NCBI GenBank assembly: GCA_028826165.1
Contig: JAPDFW010000092.1
Coordinates: forward strand, 496,001-560,000
DNA length: 64,000 bases
Direction of reading: 5' to 3'
From: Anaeramoeba ignava
Lineage: Eukaryota; Metamonada; Anaeramoebidae
Below are positions 1 through 12,366 of this stretch, one piece after another. How positions within the stretch are numbered: position 1 is the stretch's first letter; every line of letters starts with the position of its first letter. The translations under genes and the position numbers were made by a program. The notes beneath the pieces were generated by a model. It saw only the letters and a list, made by a program, of their open reading frames with translations. It was not told where the DNA came from and made no database searches.

Positions 1-140
1 AATAATTAATAATTAAAATTAAAATATTTATTTAATTAATTATTTTTTGATTAATTTATTTTTTTTCATTTTTTTTCTTTTTAAAATCTTTTTGGAAAAT
101 TTTTCAATCATTCTTTTTTTTTTTGAAAATTAAAAAAAAA

Positions 141-3100
141 ATGGTTAATAAAACTGTAATTAGTTTAATAATTTTCTTAATTATTGTTAGTGCTGGTGTA
201 GTTGTCATTTTTACCTTCCGATTTCTATTTAAAATGATTATATTTTTTTGGAGGTGTTGTTTTCCATTTTCAAGAAAACATGCTCCATATTGGTTTCATT
301 TTTTAGCTATGAAATATTCAAGGGTCAAAAGATTTCTAAAGAGAAGTTTTTCTGTTTCAACAAGATTTGGTTCTATTTGGGTAATTAATAAATTAAAATT
401 AAATCAAAATTAAATCAAAATTAAATCAATTTTAAATCAAATTTAAATCAAATTTAAATCAAAATTTAATCAAATTTAAATCAAAATTAAATCAATTTAA
501 ATTAAATCTAATTCAATTTTAAATCAAAATTAAATCAAATTTAAATCAATTTTAAATCAAAATTAAATCAAATTTAAATCAAAATTAAATCAAAATTAAA
601 TTAAAATTAAATCAAAATTAAATCAATTTTAAATCAATTTTAAATCAAATTTAAATCAAATTTAAATCAAAATTAAATCAAAATTAAATCAAATTAAATC
701 AAAATTAAATCAAAATTAAATCAAAATTAAATCAAAATTAAATCAAAATTAAATCAAAATTAAATCAAATTTAAATCAAAATTAAATCAATATTAAATCA
801 AATTTAAATCAAAATTAAATCAAATTTAAATCAAAATTAAATCAAATTTAAATCAAAATTAAATCAAAATTAAATCAAATTTAAATCAAATTTTAATCAA
901 AATTAAATCAAAATTAAATCAATTTTAAATCAAAATTAAATTAAAATTAAATCAATTTTAAATCAAAATTAAATCAAAATTAAATCAAAATTAAATCAAA
1001 TTTAAATCAAATTTAAATCAAAATTAAATCAAAATTAAATCAAAATTAAATCAAATTTAAATCAAATTTAAATCAAAATTAAATCAAATTTAAATCAAAT
1101 TTAAATCAAAATTTAATCAAATTTAAATCAAAATTAAATCAAAATTAAATCAAAATTAAATCAAATTTAAATCAAATTTAAATCAAAATTAAATCAATAT
1201 TAAATCAAAATTAAATCAAATTTAAATCAAATTTAAATCAAAATTAAATCAAAATTTAATCAAATTTAAATCAAAATTAAATCAATATTAAATCAAATTT
1301 AAATCAAAATTAAATCAAAATTAAATCAAAATTAAATTAAAATTAAATCAAAATTAAATCAAATTAAATCAAATTTAAATCAAAATTAAATCAAAATTAA
1401 ATCAATTTTAAATCAAAATTAAATCAAATTTAAATCAAAATTAAATCAAAATTAAATCAAATTTAAATCAAATTTAAATCAATTTTAAATCAATTTTAAA
1501 TCAAAATTAAATCAAAATTAAATCAAATTTAAATCAAAATTAAATCAAATTTAAATCAAAATTAAATCAAATATAAATCAAATTTAAATCAAAATTAAAT
1601 CAAAATTAAATCAAAATTAAATCAAAATTAAATCAAATTTAAATCAAAATTTAAATCAAATTTAAATTAAAATTAAATCAAAATTTAAATCAAAATTTAA
1701 ATCAAATTTAAATTAAAATTAAATCAAAATTTAAATCAAATTTAAATTAAAATTAAATCAAATTTAAATCAAAATTAAATCAATTTTAAATCAATTTTAA
1801 ATCAAAATTAAATCAATATTAAATCAAAATTAAATCAAAATTAAATCAAAATTAAATCAAAATTAAATCAAATTTTAATCAAAATTAAATCAAAATTAAA
1901 TCAAAATTAAATCAAAATTAAATCAAAATTAAATCAAAATTAAATCAAAATTAAATCAAATTTAAATCAAATTTAAATTAAAATTTAATCAATTTTAATC
2001 AAAATTTAATCAAATTTAAATCAAAATTAAATCAATATTAAATCAAATTTAAATCAAATTTAAATCAAAATTAAATCAAATTTAAATTAAAATTAAATTA
2101 AAATTAAATTAAAATTAAATCAAATTTAAATCAAAATTAAATCAATATTAAATTAAAATTAAATCAAAATTAAATCAAAATTAAATCAAAATTAAATCAA
2201 AATTAAATCAAATTTAAATCAATTTTAAATCAAATTTAAATCAAAATTAAATCAAATTTAAATCAAATTTAAATCAAAATTAAATCAATTTTAAATCAAA
2301 TTTAAATCAATTTTAAATCAATTTTAAATCAATTTTAAATCAATTTTAAATCAAATTTAAATCAAATTTAAATCAAAATTAAATCAAAATTAAATTAAAT
2401 CAAAATTAAATCAAATTTAAATCAATTTAAATTAAAATTAAATCAAAATTAAATCAAATAAAATCTGTAGGAACTTTTTCAAGATATTTTAACAGTTGTT
2501 GCAATTTTATTCTATATTGCGGAACAATATATAGAACTTAAAGTTTTTTTCATATTTGAAGTTATTTTTTCTTTCTTATTTGGAATAGATTATGTTGTTC
2601 GTTTTATTATTGCAGATCACAAACTAAGCTTTTATTATTCTAAATGGGGATTAATTGATTTAGCAACATTTACACCAGGATTAATCTCGTAAATAAAAAT
2701 AATCGATTCTATATTTATTATTTATTTTGAAAACAAAAAAATTTAATTCAAAAAAATTTAATTCAAAAAAATTTAATTCAAAAAAATTTAATTCAAAAAA
2801 ATTTAATTCAAAAAAAGATTGGCTCTTTCTGAAGATACAATTAATTCATATCTTCAACCTCTTCGAGTAATTCGAATTTTAAGGATTTTAAGAGCTTATA
2901 GATTTTTACTTTATACTTCTTCAGGTTTATATTTCCAAACAAACAAAAAGACAAATAAATCGATTTTATTATAATTTAGAAAAAAATTAAAACTGAAAAT
3001 TGTTTATGAATTTTATTGATATTTATTTGAATTAATCTTAAAAAATGAAAAGATATTTCAAGACAATTAGCGAAAGTTGGATTAACATTTTTAACATTAA

Positions 3101-6100
3101 TTTTGATTGCAGCTTCTTTTATCAGATTTATTGAACATGAATTTGGAGGATTAGAATTACAGTTTCAAGATGCAGTTTATTTTATTATTGTTAGTATTAC
3201 AACAGTTGGATATGGAGATATTACACCCAAAACTGATTTTGGGAGAATGGCAGTAGTTGCAATGTTAATTATCACAGCTTTTGTTATTCCTTATCAAGTA
3301 TATTTAATATTGATTTAAAATATTTATTTAAAATATTTATTTAGAATATTTATTTAAAATATTAAATATTGATTTAAAATATTGATTTAAAATATTTAAA
3401 ATATTGATTTAAAATATTTATTATTAAAGATATCAGAACTCTCAAGAATTGTTAGTCAACGCTCTATGTATATGGGATCATACGTTGGATCCAAAAACAA
3501 TGAACACATAGTATTAACAGGATACATTACATATTCATCACTATTCCACTTTGCATCAGAATTTTACAACTCAAGAGACAGAAGTTCCAAATTCAAATTA
3601 GTAGTTCTTTCAAGAAAAAAACCATCAAGAGAAATTCTTCAGTTGATTTCACACCCACTATTTGAAGGGAGAATTCAATGGCTCGATGGCAGCCCAATCA
3701 ACGAGCATGATCTTGAAAGAGCATCAATCGCACAATCGAAGGGATGCTTCTTTTTCACAAACAAATACACGACTTCACCGGAAGAGACAGATCTCAAAAA
3801 CATTTTCCGTTCCCTCGCCGTTCGTGAGCTCAACAGAAACGTTCCATTATATGCTCAAGCATTGCGAAGAGTTGCTGAAGAGCAATTCCGAACACTTGGT
3901 GTGAATCACCTACTATCTATACGCGAACTGAAGCTCAGCATGCTTGCCTTGAGCTGTTTATGTCCCGGATTTTCAACACTTTTCATGAATTTGGTTCAAT
4001 CAATTTCGAACAAAAATTTGCAAAATGAAGTGAAAAAATTGGATCCTGAAAGTTTTGAATCTGAATACAACGTTCCTTGGAAAAAGGAATACAGCTATGG
4101 ATGCTTAATGAAGATATTTCTTCTTGATATTCCTCGTGAATTCAGCGGAAAAACATTTGCTCAAGTTTCTTCCGATTTATATCAATCATTTGGGGTGTGT
4201 CTCTTTGCGCTAAGTGTGGATGACGATAACGGACAGAAGGTTTGTGTCTTGAATCCCGGAAGCACGTATGAAATACAGGCAAATGATATGGGGTTTGTAA
4301 TTACAACTTCGTATAAGAAGATCCGCAAAATTTTAATCAATTTCAATCCGGATATGAATTATGTCATTGAACAGGAACAAACAGAACCATATGAAGGAAA
4401 AACAACAGGAAAAAACAATACAAAACCAGTATTTGACCCCAATTTTGCAGAGTATTTAGAACAGCATTTTGAATTTGGAAATGATGATTATGAAGGAACT
4501 AATTATCCTCCATCTGTTCTTAGTTTGAACACTAAATACAAATATATGGACTCAATCACGCACTCCAGATTCAGCTACGATCCCAACGACGGTGACTCAA
4601 GCGACAGAGATACACCCAGAAGAAACGGGGGAAACACCAACGAGAATCAAAAGGATAACGAGGATTTCTTTGACAGACCTTACTCTTCCAAAAATAAAAT
4701 ATTTGATTTGGATGATGATTTGAATTTTCAACAACATCCGTTTTTCGACCAACTCAATCATGAAGACTACTATCTCCTCGCAGAACCAAGGCCTATCAAT
4801 GAAGCAACGCTTCTCGATTGCTCAGGTTTCCAAGGCCATATCATAATCACTGGTTCATCCCAAAATCTCCACCATTTTATTTGTCCGTTAAGATCAAAAC
4901 GTTGGGGAAAAATTTATCCTGTTATCATTTTCCATTCAGAAATGTCCAAAATGGAATGGAATGAAATCGCAATGTTTGAACAAGTCTTTTTCCTTCAAGG
5001 TTCTCCCCAATCCGCTCGCGATCTCAAACGCATCGGTATCGAACGTGCAGGCCGTATTATTTTACTTACAAACCATGAAAGACTCAAAAAAACTCAAAAG
5101 GATAAGTTGATGGGTGAATTTTTTGTTGATGCAGATAATATCTTTTCAATTCGTGAAATCGAAGCAATGGAGCATTTTCCATATGTTATTTGTGAGATTG
5201 TTCACTCTTCAAATCTCAAGTTTATCCAATCAAAACACGGAAGAAAACCTCATCCAAAACGAATTCTTGCACACACATTTTCTTATTTTCAAAATGTTCA
5301 AAATAATCAAAATAATCAAAATATTCAAAATATTCAAAATAATCAAAATATTCAAAATAATCAAAATAATCAAAATAATCAAAATAATCAAAATAATCAA
5401 AATATTCAAAATTTTCAAAATATTCAAAATTTTCAAAATAATCTTGATTTGGAGGATTCTAATACACAACTAAAATCTCGATCCAAAAAAAGATCATCCG
5501 AATCAGAAATTGAATTAGAAGAAAAATTAGTTGAAGAAAAATTATCAGAAGAAAAATTAAAAATTCCAAAAAATCCAAAAAAATTCAAAAAATCCAAACC
5601 AGAAATTTTGGCTTATACTTCTGGAAAAACGAATATAAAAGCATCATCACATGTTATTGAGAAACTAGATATTACAAAGTTCCTGTCTCATCCCTATTTC
5701 GCAGGCGGTAGAGTATTCTTAACAACAGCTCTTGACTCGCTTTTTGCATGGTCTTTTTGGATGCCTGACATTGTTCCTGTTCTTGAGCAACTTATTATGG
5801 GGACAATCCACACAATTTCAAAAACAACAAAAGAAGAGCTTCAACAATCTAATATTTTTTTAATGAAAGTTCCTCAATCTCTTCTTTTTAAAACTTATGA
5901 AAATGTTTTTTCAAGTTTACTTCTAAAATCAAATATTCTTTGTCTTGCTTTGTTTCGTTCTGGATCCAGATTTGATGAGCCTTCCCCTTTTCCTTATGTT
6001 TATACAAATCCTCATCGGAAATCAATTGTTATTGAATGCGATCGTTTATTTGTTTTGGCAAAAAATTTAGAACAAATTGAAAATGCTCAAAAAATTTCTT

Positions 6101-6459
6101 ATAATGATTTGAATATTTTCCAAAACGATCTCCGAAATAATAATAATAATAATAAACAAACAAATGAATTTGAAAATCAAAATTTTGATTCAAAATCCAA
6201 ATTGAATGAAAATCATGTTTTTTCTGATTCTCTTCCTCGTTCTCCTGTTTATAATAAGGATGAAATTGAAATGCAACAATTTACTTCAAATTTAAAGCAA
6301 CATTCTTCTGTGGATATTTTTAAATCAGATAATAAAGATGATAATCAAGATTTTGATCAAAATTCAATGAATAATTCTCATGAAAGTCAAACTAATAATG
6401 TTGATTCTTTTGATTTTGATTTTGAGTTGAATGAAAATGAAAACGAAAAACAAAATTAA
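141..6459 (+). CDS. BK-type (Slo family) voltage/Ca2+-gated potassium channel
   Basis: Five exons by GT-AG and frame: 141-380, 2471-2688, 2818-2924, 3053-3297, 3430-6459, giving about 1,279 residues. Exon 1 holds an extra N-terminal helix like BK S0; exons 2-3 hold S1-S4, with a voltage sensor LRVIRILRILRAYR near residues 165-180; exon 4 holds the pore with the filter TTVGYGD at 238-244. Exon 5 encodes two RCK-type cytoplasmic domains, starting near residues 290 (HIVLTGYI) and 735 (HIIITGSS), the gating ring of this family. A run of Asn-Gln/Ile-Gln (5290-5440) sits inside the second RCK. The extra helix, the two RCKs and the length fit Slo rather than ordinary Kv channels. I could not identify a classical calcium bowl with confidence. 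The ATG at 141 is the first in frame after a T-rich leader. Confidence 0.9.
381..2470 (+). repeat. Intron 1 of the BK gene, filled by an AAATTAAATC tandem array
   Basis: The donor is GTAATTAATA and the acceptor ATCTGTAG. Nearly the whole 2.09 kb is a degenerate 10-11-base repeat alternating AAATTAAATC and AAATTTAAATC with TTTTAAATC variants. From 382 to 2466 I see no G on the sense strand, so there is no internal AG or GT. Confidence 0.93.
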
Positions 6460-7160
6460 AATCAAAATCAAAATTAAAATCAAAATCAAAATCAAAATCA
6501 AATTTAAAATCAAAATTAAAATCAAAAATCAAAATCAAAATCAAAATCAAAATCAAAATGAAAACGAAAAACAAAATTAAAATCAAAATCAAAATCAAAT
6601 TCAAAATTAAAATGAAAATTAAAATCAAAATTAAAATCAAAATCAAAATCAAAATCAAAATCAAAATTAAAATCAAAATCAAAATTAAAATCAAAATTAA
6701 AATTAAAATCAAAACGAAAATCAAAATCAAAATTAAAATCAAAATTAAAATCAAAATCAAAATCAAAATTAAAATCAAAACCAAAATCAAAATTAAAATC
6801 AAAATCAAAATCAAAATCAAAATCAAAATTAAAATTAAAATGAAAATGAAAATGAAAAAGAAAAAGAAAAAGAAAAAGAAAAAGAAAATCAAAATCAAAA
6901 TCAAAATATAAATCAAAATCAAAATCAAAATCAAAATCAAAATTAAAATTAAAATCAAAATTAAAATCAAAATCAAAATCAAAATTAAAATCAAAACCAA
7001 AATCAAAATCAAAATCAAAATCAAAATCAAATTCAAAATCAAAATTAATCAAATTTTCTTTGCTTTTCAAAATTGTTGTTTCAAAAAATTGCAAAAAAAT
7101 TCATTAAAATTAAAATTAAAATGAAAATTAAAATGAAAAAAATAAAATTTTCTTTAATTT
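6460..7160. repeat. AAAATC hexamer array between convergent genes
   Basis: About 600 bases of AAAATC/AAAATT units with short AAAATG and AAAAAG runs follow the channel stop codon. The stretch 6558-6600 repeats the last coding bases of the channel plus the start of the array (6437-6475), so the array seems to have grown from the coding end. The long Lys-Ile and Phe-Asp frames here are repeat artefacts. Confidence 0.85.
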
Positions 7161-10100
7161 TCAAAATTGAAATTTACTGAGATCAATTTCAGTCAATTCT
7201 AACTCTGAAATTGCATCTGTTTTTTCAATATCTGTTTTTACTAATCCTGAAGGTTCAACTTCTGTTTGAGTTATATCAGAATCATCAGTTCTATCTTGAA
7301 AAGTAACTTGAAGCGAACTTTTACTTTTCTTCAAACTCTTGTCAAATTTAATTAATTGATCTTCTTCAAGATCAATTTCATTTTCTTGATCCAATTCTTT
7401 TTCTTGGTTTTCTTGAATAAATAAATGAGCTTTTGATTTTGAATCTTCAAAATTTCTTAAAAATTCTTCTTGAGTTTCCAAACTTCTAAAAATTAACTTG
7501 AATTCATTTTCTTCAAAAATGATTTTAATTTGCAAATTATTATTCTTTTTAATTATAATATTCCAATTTTGATTAATAAAATGAATCAATTCTTGTTGAT
7601 TTCCCATTCGAATTTTAAATCTATTTCTTTGTAAAATAATGACACATTCTTTCATTAAATAAGTTTGTTTATCAAAAATTAAAGCTGGATATTCATTTGC
7701 TAATGGAAGTGATTCTTGAGGTTCAATTTGTATGTAAGTTTTTTTCACTTTTGGTTGAAGATTTTGTATTTTTTGATTCCATAATGAAGTAAATAATTTC
7801 TTTTGGAATTCGGAATAAAACTTGAATTGAAATTCTTCTTTTTCTTTTTCTTCTTCTTCTGATAAAATTTTCCAAAAGAAATGATTTCGATTCTTAAAAT
7901 CACTCTTTTTTTTGTTTTGTTTAAATTTAATTAATTATTTGATTAATTAATTGATTATTTTATGCTTCTTTATAATCACCTGTTTCTTTATAGATTCATA
8001 TTGAATAATTCGTGTTAAATTTGGAATTCTTATCAAAATTCTTTTTTCTCCAAGAATTACTGTTCCTATATATTCTTTTTCTTGGAAAATTATGTTCAAA
8101 GGGAAATATTTTTCCAATTTTGTTAATTTCTCTTTTTCAACTTTATTTTCTCGACAAATTCGGTAAATTTGAACAAAACGAATCTTGTCTTTCTCGTTTT
8201 TAAATTGGAATAGTTTTTTTTTTCCTTGATTAAAAACAATCTGCAAAATTTTTGGATCATCTTTTTTTTCAAATAACTATAAACAAAAATAAGAAGATTG
8301 ATTTTTGTATTGAATAAAAAAAATAACTTGATCGTGAATTAATTCTTTTTTTTTAGTTCTAAATTACTGTAAATTGTTTGAGAATTAAATGAACCGAAGA
8401 ATGATAATTAAGTCCAATCAATGTAATTGCAAATTTAGAAAAATAAATATCCAGATCTTCCATAAACTGATTTGATTTTTTTCCAACAAGAGAAACACAA
8501 AATTTTGTCATCTTTAAAAAATTTTCCTCTTCAAATAAAACAGGTTCATCAGGTAATTTTCCATAAATTTTTTTTCTTGATAAAACAGAGATATCAACTA
8601 TCTGTTTTTTCTTTGATTGCTGATCATTGTTTTTAATTATTGAAAATTCCTTTTCTAAATAATGACTTTTTTCTTTAAATAAAGTTTTATCTTTTTGTTG
8701 TTTTTGTTGTTTTTGATTTTGTTTTTCTTGTTCCTCTTCAATATAATTTGTGTAAAAAATTGAAAAATTTCCATCGTCTGTTTTTTTAGAAGAATAAACA
8801 ATTTTCTCAATTGCAAAAGAAGGAATATCTGGAATATTATTCATAAAAAAATCATTGGAAATAAATTCTTGATTTGAATCTATAATTGTATTTTTAGCAA
8901 AATTTTTGATAAATAAATTGAGTATTTTGTTGACAAATTCACCAAAATTTGAATTTGGACATCGAAATGTAATTATTGATTCTTTGCTTTTGTTTGTATT
9001 AATAACAAGATGAATAATGGAAGAATTGTTCTTATTTTGATAACACTAAATTATAATAAAACGTTGAATAATTTTTTTTTTCACTTTTTTTTTTTGATAA
9101 TTTACTTCAAAATTTGTTGTTAATGTAATTGCAATTATTGAATAATGTTCTATATCTAAATATAATCTAGATTTATCCAAAGTTGCATTACAATTTATAA
9201 ATTTAAAATTTTTTGTATAAATTTGAAATCTTAATTTTCCAAATCGATCATTAAACATTTTTTGAAGAAGTAAATCAATTTCCATTTGATCTTTTCAAAA
9301 ATTTAAATTTTATAAATGAATTTTATAAATGAATTTAAATTTTATAAATGAATTTAAATTTTATAAATGAATTTAAATTTGATTTTATAAATGAATTTAA
9401 ATTAAATTTTATAAATGAATTTAAATTTAATAAATGAATTTAAATTAAATTTAATAAATGAATTTAAATTTTATAAATGAATTTTATTTTAATTTTATAA
9501 ATGAATTTTATTTTATAAATGAATTTAAATTTTATAAATGAATTTTAATTTTATAAATGAATTTAAATTTAAATTTTATAAGTGAATTTTATTTTGATTT
9601 TATAAATGAATTTTATTTAAATTTTATAAATGAATTTAAATTTTATAAATGAATTTTATTTAAATTTTATAAATGAATTTAAATTTGATTTTATAAATGA
9701 ATTTTATTTAAATTTTATAAATGAATTTAAATTAAATTTTATAAATGAATTTTATTTTGATTTTATAAATGAATTTTATTTAAATTTTATAAATGAATTT
9801 AAATTTTATAAATGAATTAAATTTTATAAATGAATTTAATTTTAATTTTATAAATGAATTTAAATTAAATTTTATAAATGAATTTAAATTTAATTTTATA
9901 AATGAATTTAAATTAAATTTAATAAATGAATTTTGATTTGATTTGATTTTATAAATGAATTAAATTTTATAAATGAATTTTATTTAAATTTTATAAATGA
10001 ATTTTGATTTTATAAATGAATTTTGATTTTATAAATGAATTTAAATTTTGTAAATGAATTTAAATTTTATAAATGAATTTTATTTTGATTTTATAAATGA

Positions 10101-10657
10101 ATTTAAATTTTACTGTTTAAAATTTTTCCAGAAATATCAGAAATAAAAAAATTATTTTGATTATAAGTTTGATTAAGTTGTAAAAGTTTTTGTATTATAA
10201 AACGTTGTTCAATTGATTCAGCAGTAAATTTTAAAAATTTGTTATCAATATGATTTAATAATTTAAAATCTGTTGAATCTTTTAATGAAGATAATTCCAT
10301 CTTAAAGTAAAAAAAGAAGAATTTTAAATAAATTTTTTTTAATTGATTTTTTTGTATTTTTTTATTTACAGAAATATCTGAATAATGCATTCTTAAAGTT
10401 TTTGTGATAAACAGATAATTTTGTTTAAATTCTATTATAATTTGAAAAGGTTTAGATAAACTATAAATTACAACCTTTTTTTTATTATTATTTTTAATAT
10501 TAAAAAATTTTCCAAAAATGATAAAATTTTATTTTTGTTTTTTTTTTATATAAAAATGAAAAAAAAATACTTTAAATTTTGTAACTTCTGATAAAAAATT
10601 ATTTGAAATTTCATTTAAAAGTTTTGTAATATTAAATTCTTTTTGAAAAGAATTCAT
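7161..10657 (-). CDS. Unrecognised seven-exon protein, possibly with PH-like folds
   Basis: Exons, in transcript order, are 10657-10571, 10474-10370, 10300-10114, 9290-9085, 9045-8368, 8276-7980 and 7904-7161. Together they keep one frame of about 767 residues. I do not recognise the family. Several segments look like successive beta-rich PH-like modules: an alternating hydrophobic stretch, then a helix (for example FTAESIEQRFIIQKLLQL near residues 105-122). The middle carries a Gln/Lys-rich linker and the C-terminal 100 residues are acidic. No signal peptide or membrane segment is evident. The start is the first ATG after a T-rich leader containing TTTCATTTT. It is divergent from the Tim44 gene 120 bases away. 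Exon boundaries are the surest part; the fold is only a guess. Confidence 0.65.
9291..10113 (-). repeat. Intron 3 of the 767-residue gene: TTTATAAATGAATTT array
   Basis: Units of about 12-19 bases (AAATTTTATAAATGAATTT and shorter forms) fill this intron. The + strand has no C from about 9297 to 10112, so the sense strand of the gene has no G there. The small + strand frame with NFINEF repeats is a by-product. Confidence 0.9.
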
Positions 10658-10777
10658 TTTAGGAAAAAAAAAATGAAAAAAAAATTTTTTAAAAATAATT
10701 TTTTCATTTTTTTCTCTTTCAAAAAAAAAAATTTATTGAAAAGAAATTCAAAAAAAAAAAAACAAAACGGAAAAAAG
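10658..10777. promoter_or_regulatory. Divergent promoter region
   Basis: This 120-base space separates two start codons facing away from each other. It is made of A and T runs and carries the CAT-in-T-run motif in both directions: AATGAAAAAAAA near 10671 (minus-strand gene) and TTTTTTCATTTTTTT near 10702 (plus-strand gene). Its promoter role is inferred from position and recurrence. Confidence 0.5.
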
Positions 10778-12138
10778 ATGAATTCATTAATTTCCAAACA
10801 AAAAACAACACAAAACTCAAGTATACAATATTATAAACAACTTCCTATTAAATTAGCAACTCGATATGTTTTTAAAACGAATTTAATACAATGCAGATAT
10901 TCTTCCATGTGGAAAGGACTTGACACAAAAATTGTAGCATCAATTGTTGAGGTAGAAATATATAGAATATAATTTCTAAAAAATATCAAATTCAAATAAG
11001 GATTAAATAAGGATATAAAAATAAAAAATAAAAATCAAAAAAAATAAATTAAAAAAATAAATTAAAAAATAAATAATTGAATCAAAAGGATGAAAAAATT
11101 AAAGAAAACCTGAAGAAATTTCAAGAAAGAACCACAGTCAAAATTGTTAGAAAAGGAATAGATGTTACGATTGATTTAGTTTCGACAATACTTTCTGTTT
11201 CTTTTTATCCAATAAAATTGACAACAAAAGCAGCATTTCAAATTACAAAATTCCCAATTAAAGGTGTTAAATACATGTCTAATAAAATGGAGCAAAGCAA
11301 TAATCTCTTAATTAAGATTCCCTATCAAGTTAGTGCAAAGATGGGTCATTTTTTAATTCAAAATCCAGCTACACATTTAGCTCTTGGATCAGTCTATGAA
11401 ATCAATGAAAAAAATAAAGAAAAACAAAAGAAAGCATGTGGAAATCTAATTTTAAAAAAAGAACAACCACTCGATTTTAAGGAAGGTTCGGAAAATAACT
11501 ACTCTTTAATTCCATATCCACATCGTAACTACAGTTGGGCAAAAAATGTTATTTTTGTATTTGAAAAAAGTCCAAATCCAATTATTAAAATAGTTCGTTA
11601 TGCAACTTTAATTCCTGTCAATGTGATCAGCATAATTTACGAAAGTTTCAATTATTTTTGGCAGTTTATCTCTTCGGTTCAAATGGCAGAATGCGTCAGA
11701 CAGATCAAAGAAATTTCACCGAATTTCCAAATTGAAAAATTCATTGAAGATCTTGAACATTTATATCTTCCTTATATTATGGATATTTATGTTTCTGGGA
11801 AAATTCAACAAGTCAAACCTTTTCTTTCTGAAAAACCATTCCATGAAATGGTTGCTAAATTAAAAGTTGTTAAAGATTCAGAAGAAATCAAAAAAAAGAA
11901 ATTGCTTCATTTGTCAAATGTTGAATTTATGAGTTCTGAAAACACAATTGAAGGTCCTATTTTAATGTTTTCTTTTGAAACTGATCAAGAAATTCAAACA
12001 CTTTCCAAAAAATCAAATCAATTGATAAATCAAGAAATTCAACAAGTTTCATATATAATCACTATTCGTTTTGAAGGAAAAAATGTTTTATGGAAAATTA
12101 TTGATATAATCAAACAAAAAACAACTTCTCGAATTTAG
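10778..12138 (+). CDS. TIM44: Tim44-like subunit of the mitochondrial inner-membrane import motor
   Basis: Two exons, 10778-10951 and 11089-12138, make 407 residues, near the usual Tim44 length. In the family, Tim44 anchors matrix Hsp70 at the TIM23 channel. The C-terminal domain (roughly residues 240-400) matches the Tim44 fold: FLSEKPFHEMVAKLK, then LLHLSNVEFMS, EGPILMFSFETDQEIQ and WKIIDI. The first 45 residues lack acidic residues and are rich in Lys/Arg/Gln, which fits an organelle targeting peptide. I start at 10778 because upstream in-frame sequence is only Lys/Phe runs from A/T tracts. If the organism is anaerobic the target could be a hydrogenosome. The divergent neighbour gives no hint of its job. 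Confidence 0.8.
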
Positions 12139-12366
12139 TTTTTTTTTCTTTTTTTTTTTATAGAATTCCTCTTTTTTCTTTTTTTCTTTTTTTGGAATAA
12201 GCAAAACAACAAAATCAAAAAAATCAAAATTTAAAAAAAAAAAAAATGAAATAAATTTAATTAAATCGAGTGACAATCATTGAATTTTATTTTCTTTTAT
12301 TTTTTGAGATTATTTTTAAAAATAATTTTTGAAAAAAAAAATTAAAAATTTTCTTTTTTTTTCTTT

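Noticed and set aside
381-2470. CRISPR array or centromeric satellite
   Set aside because: No spacers or fixed repeats; the array has intron ends and joins exons of one channel gene.
6392-7094. Long open frames on both strands with Ile-Leu, Phe-Asp or Lys-Ile repeats
   Set aside because: They are six-base repeats read in several frames; all frames stay open because the unit lacks stops.
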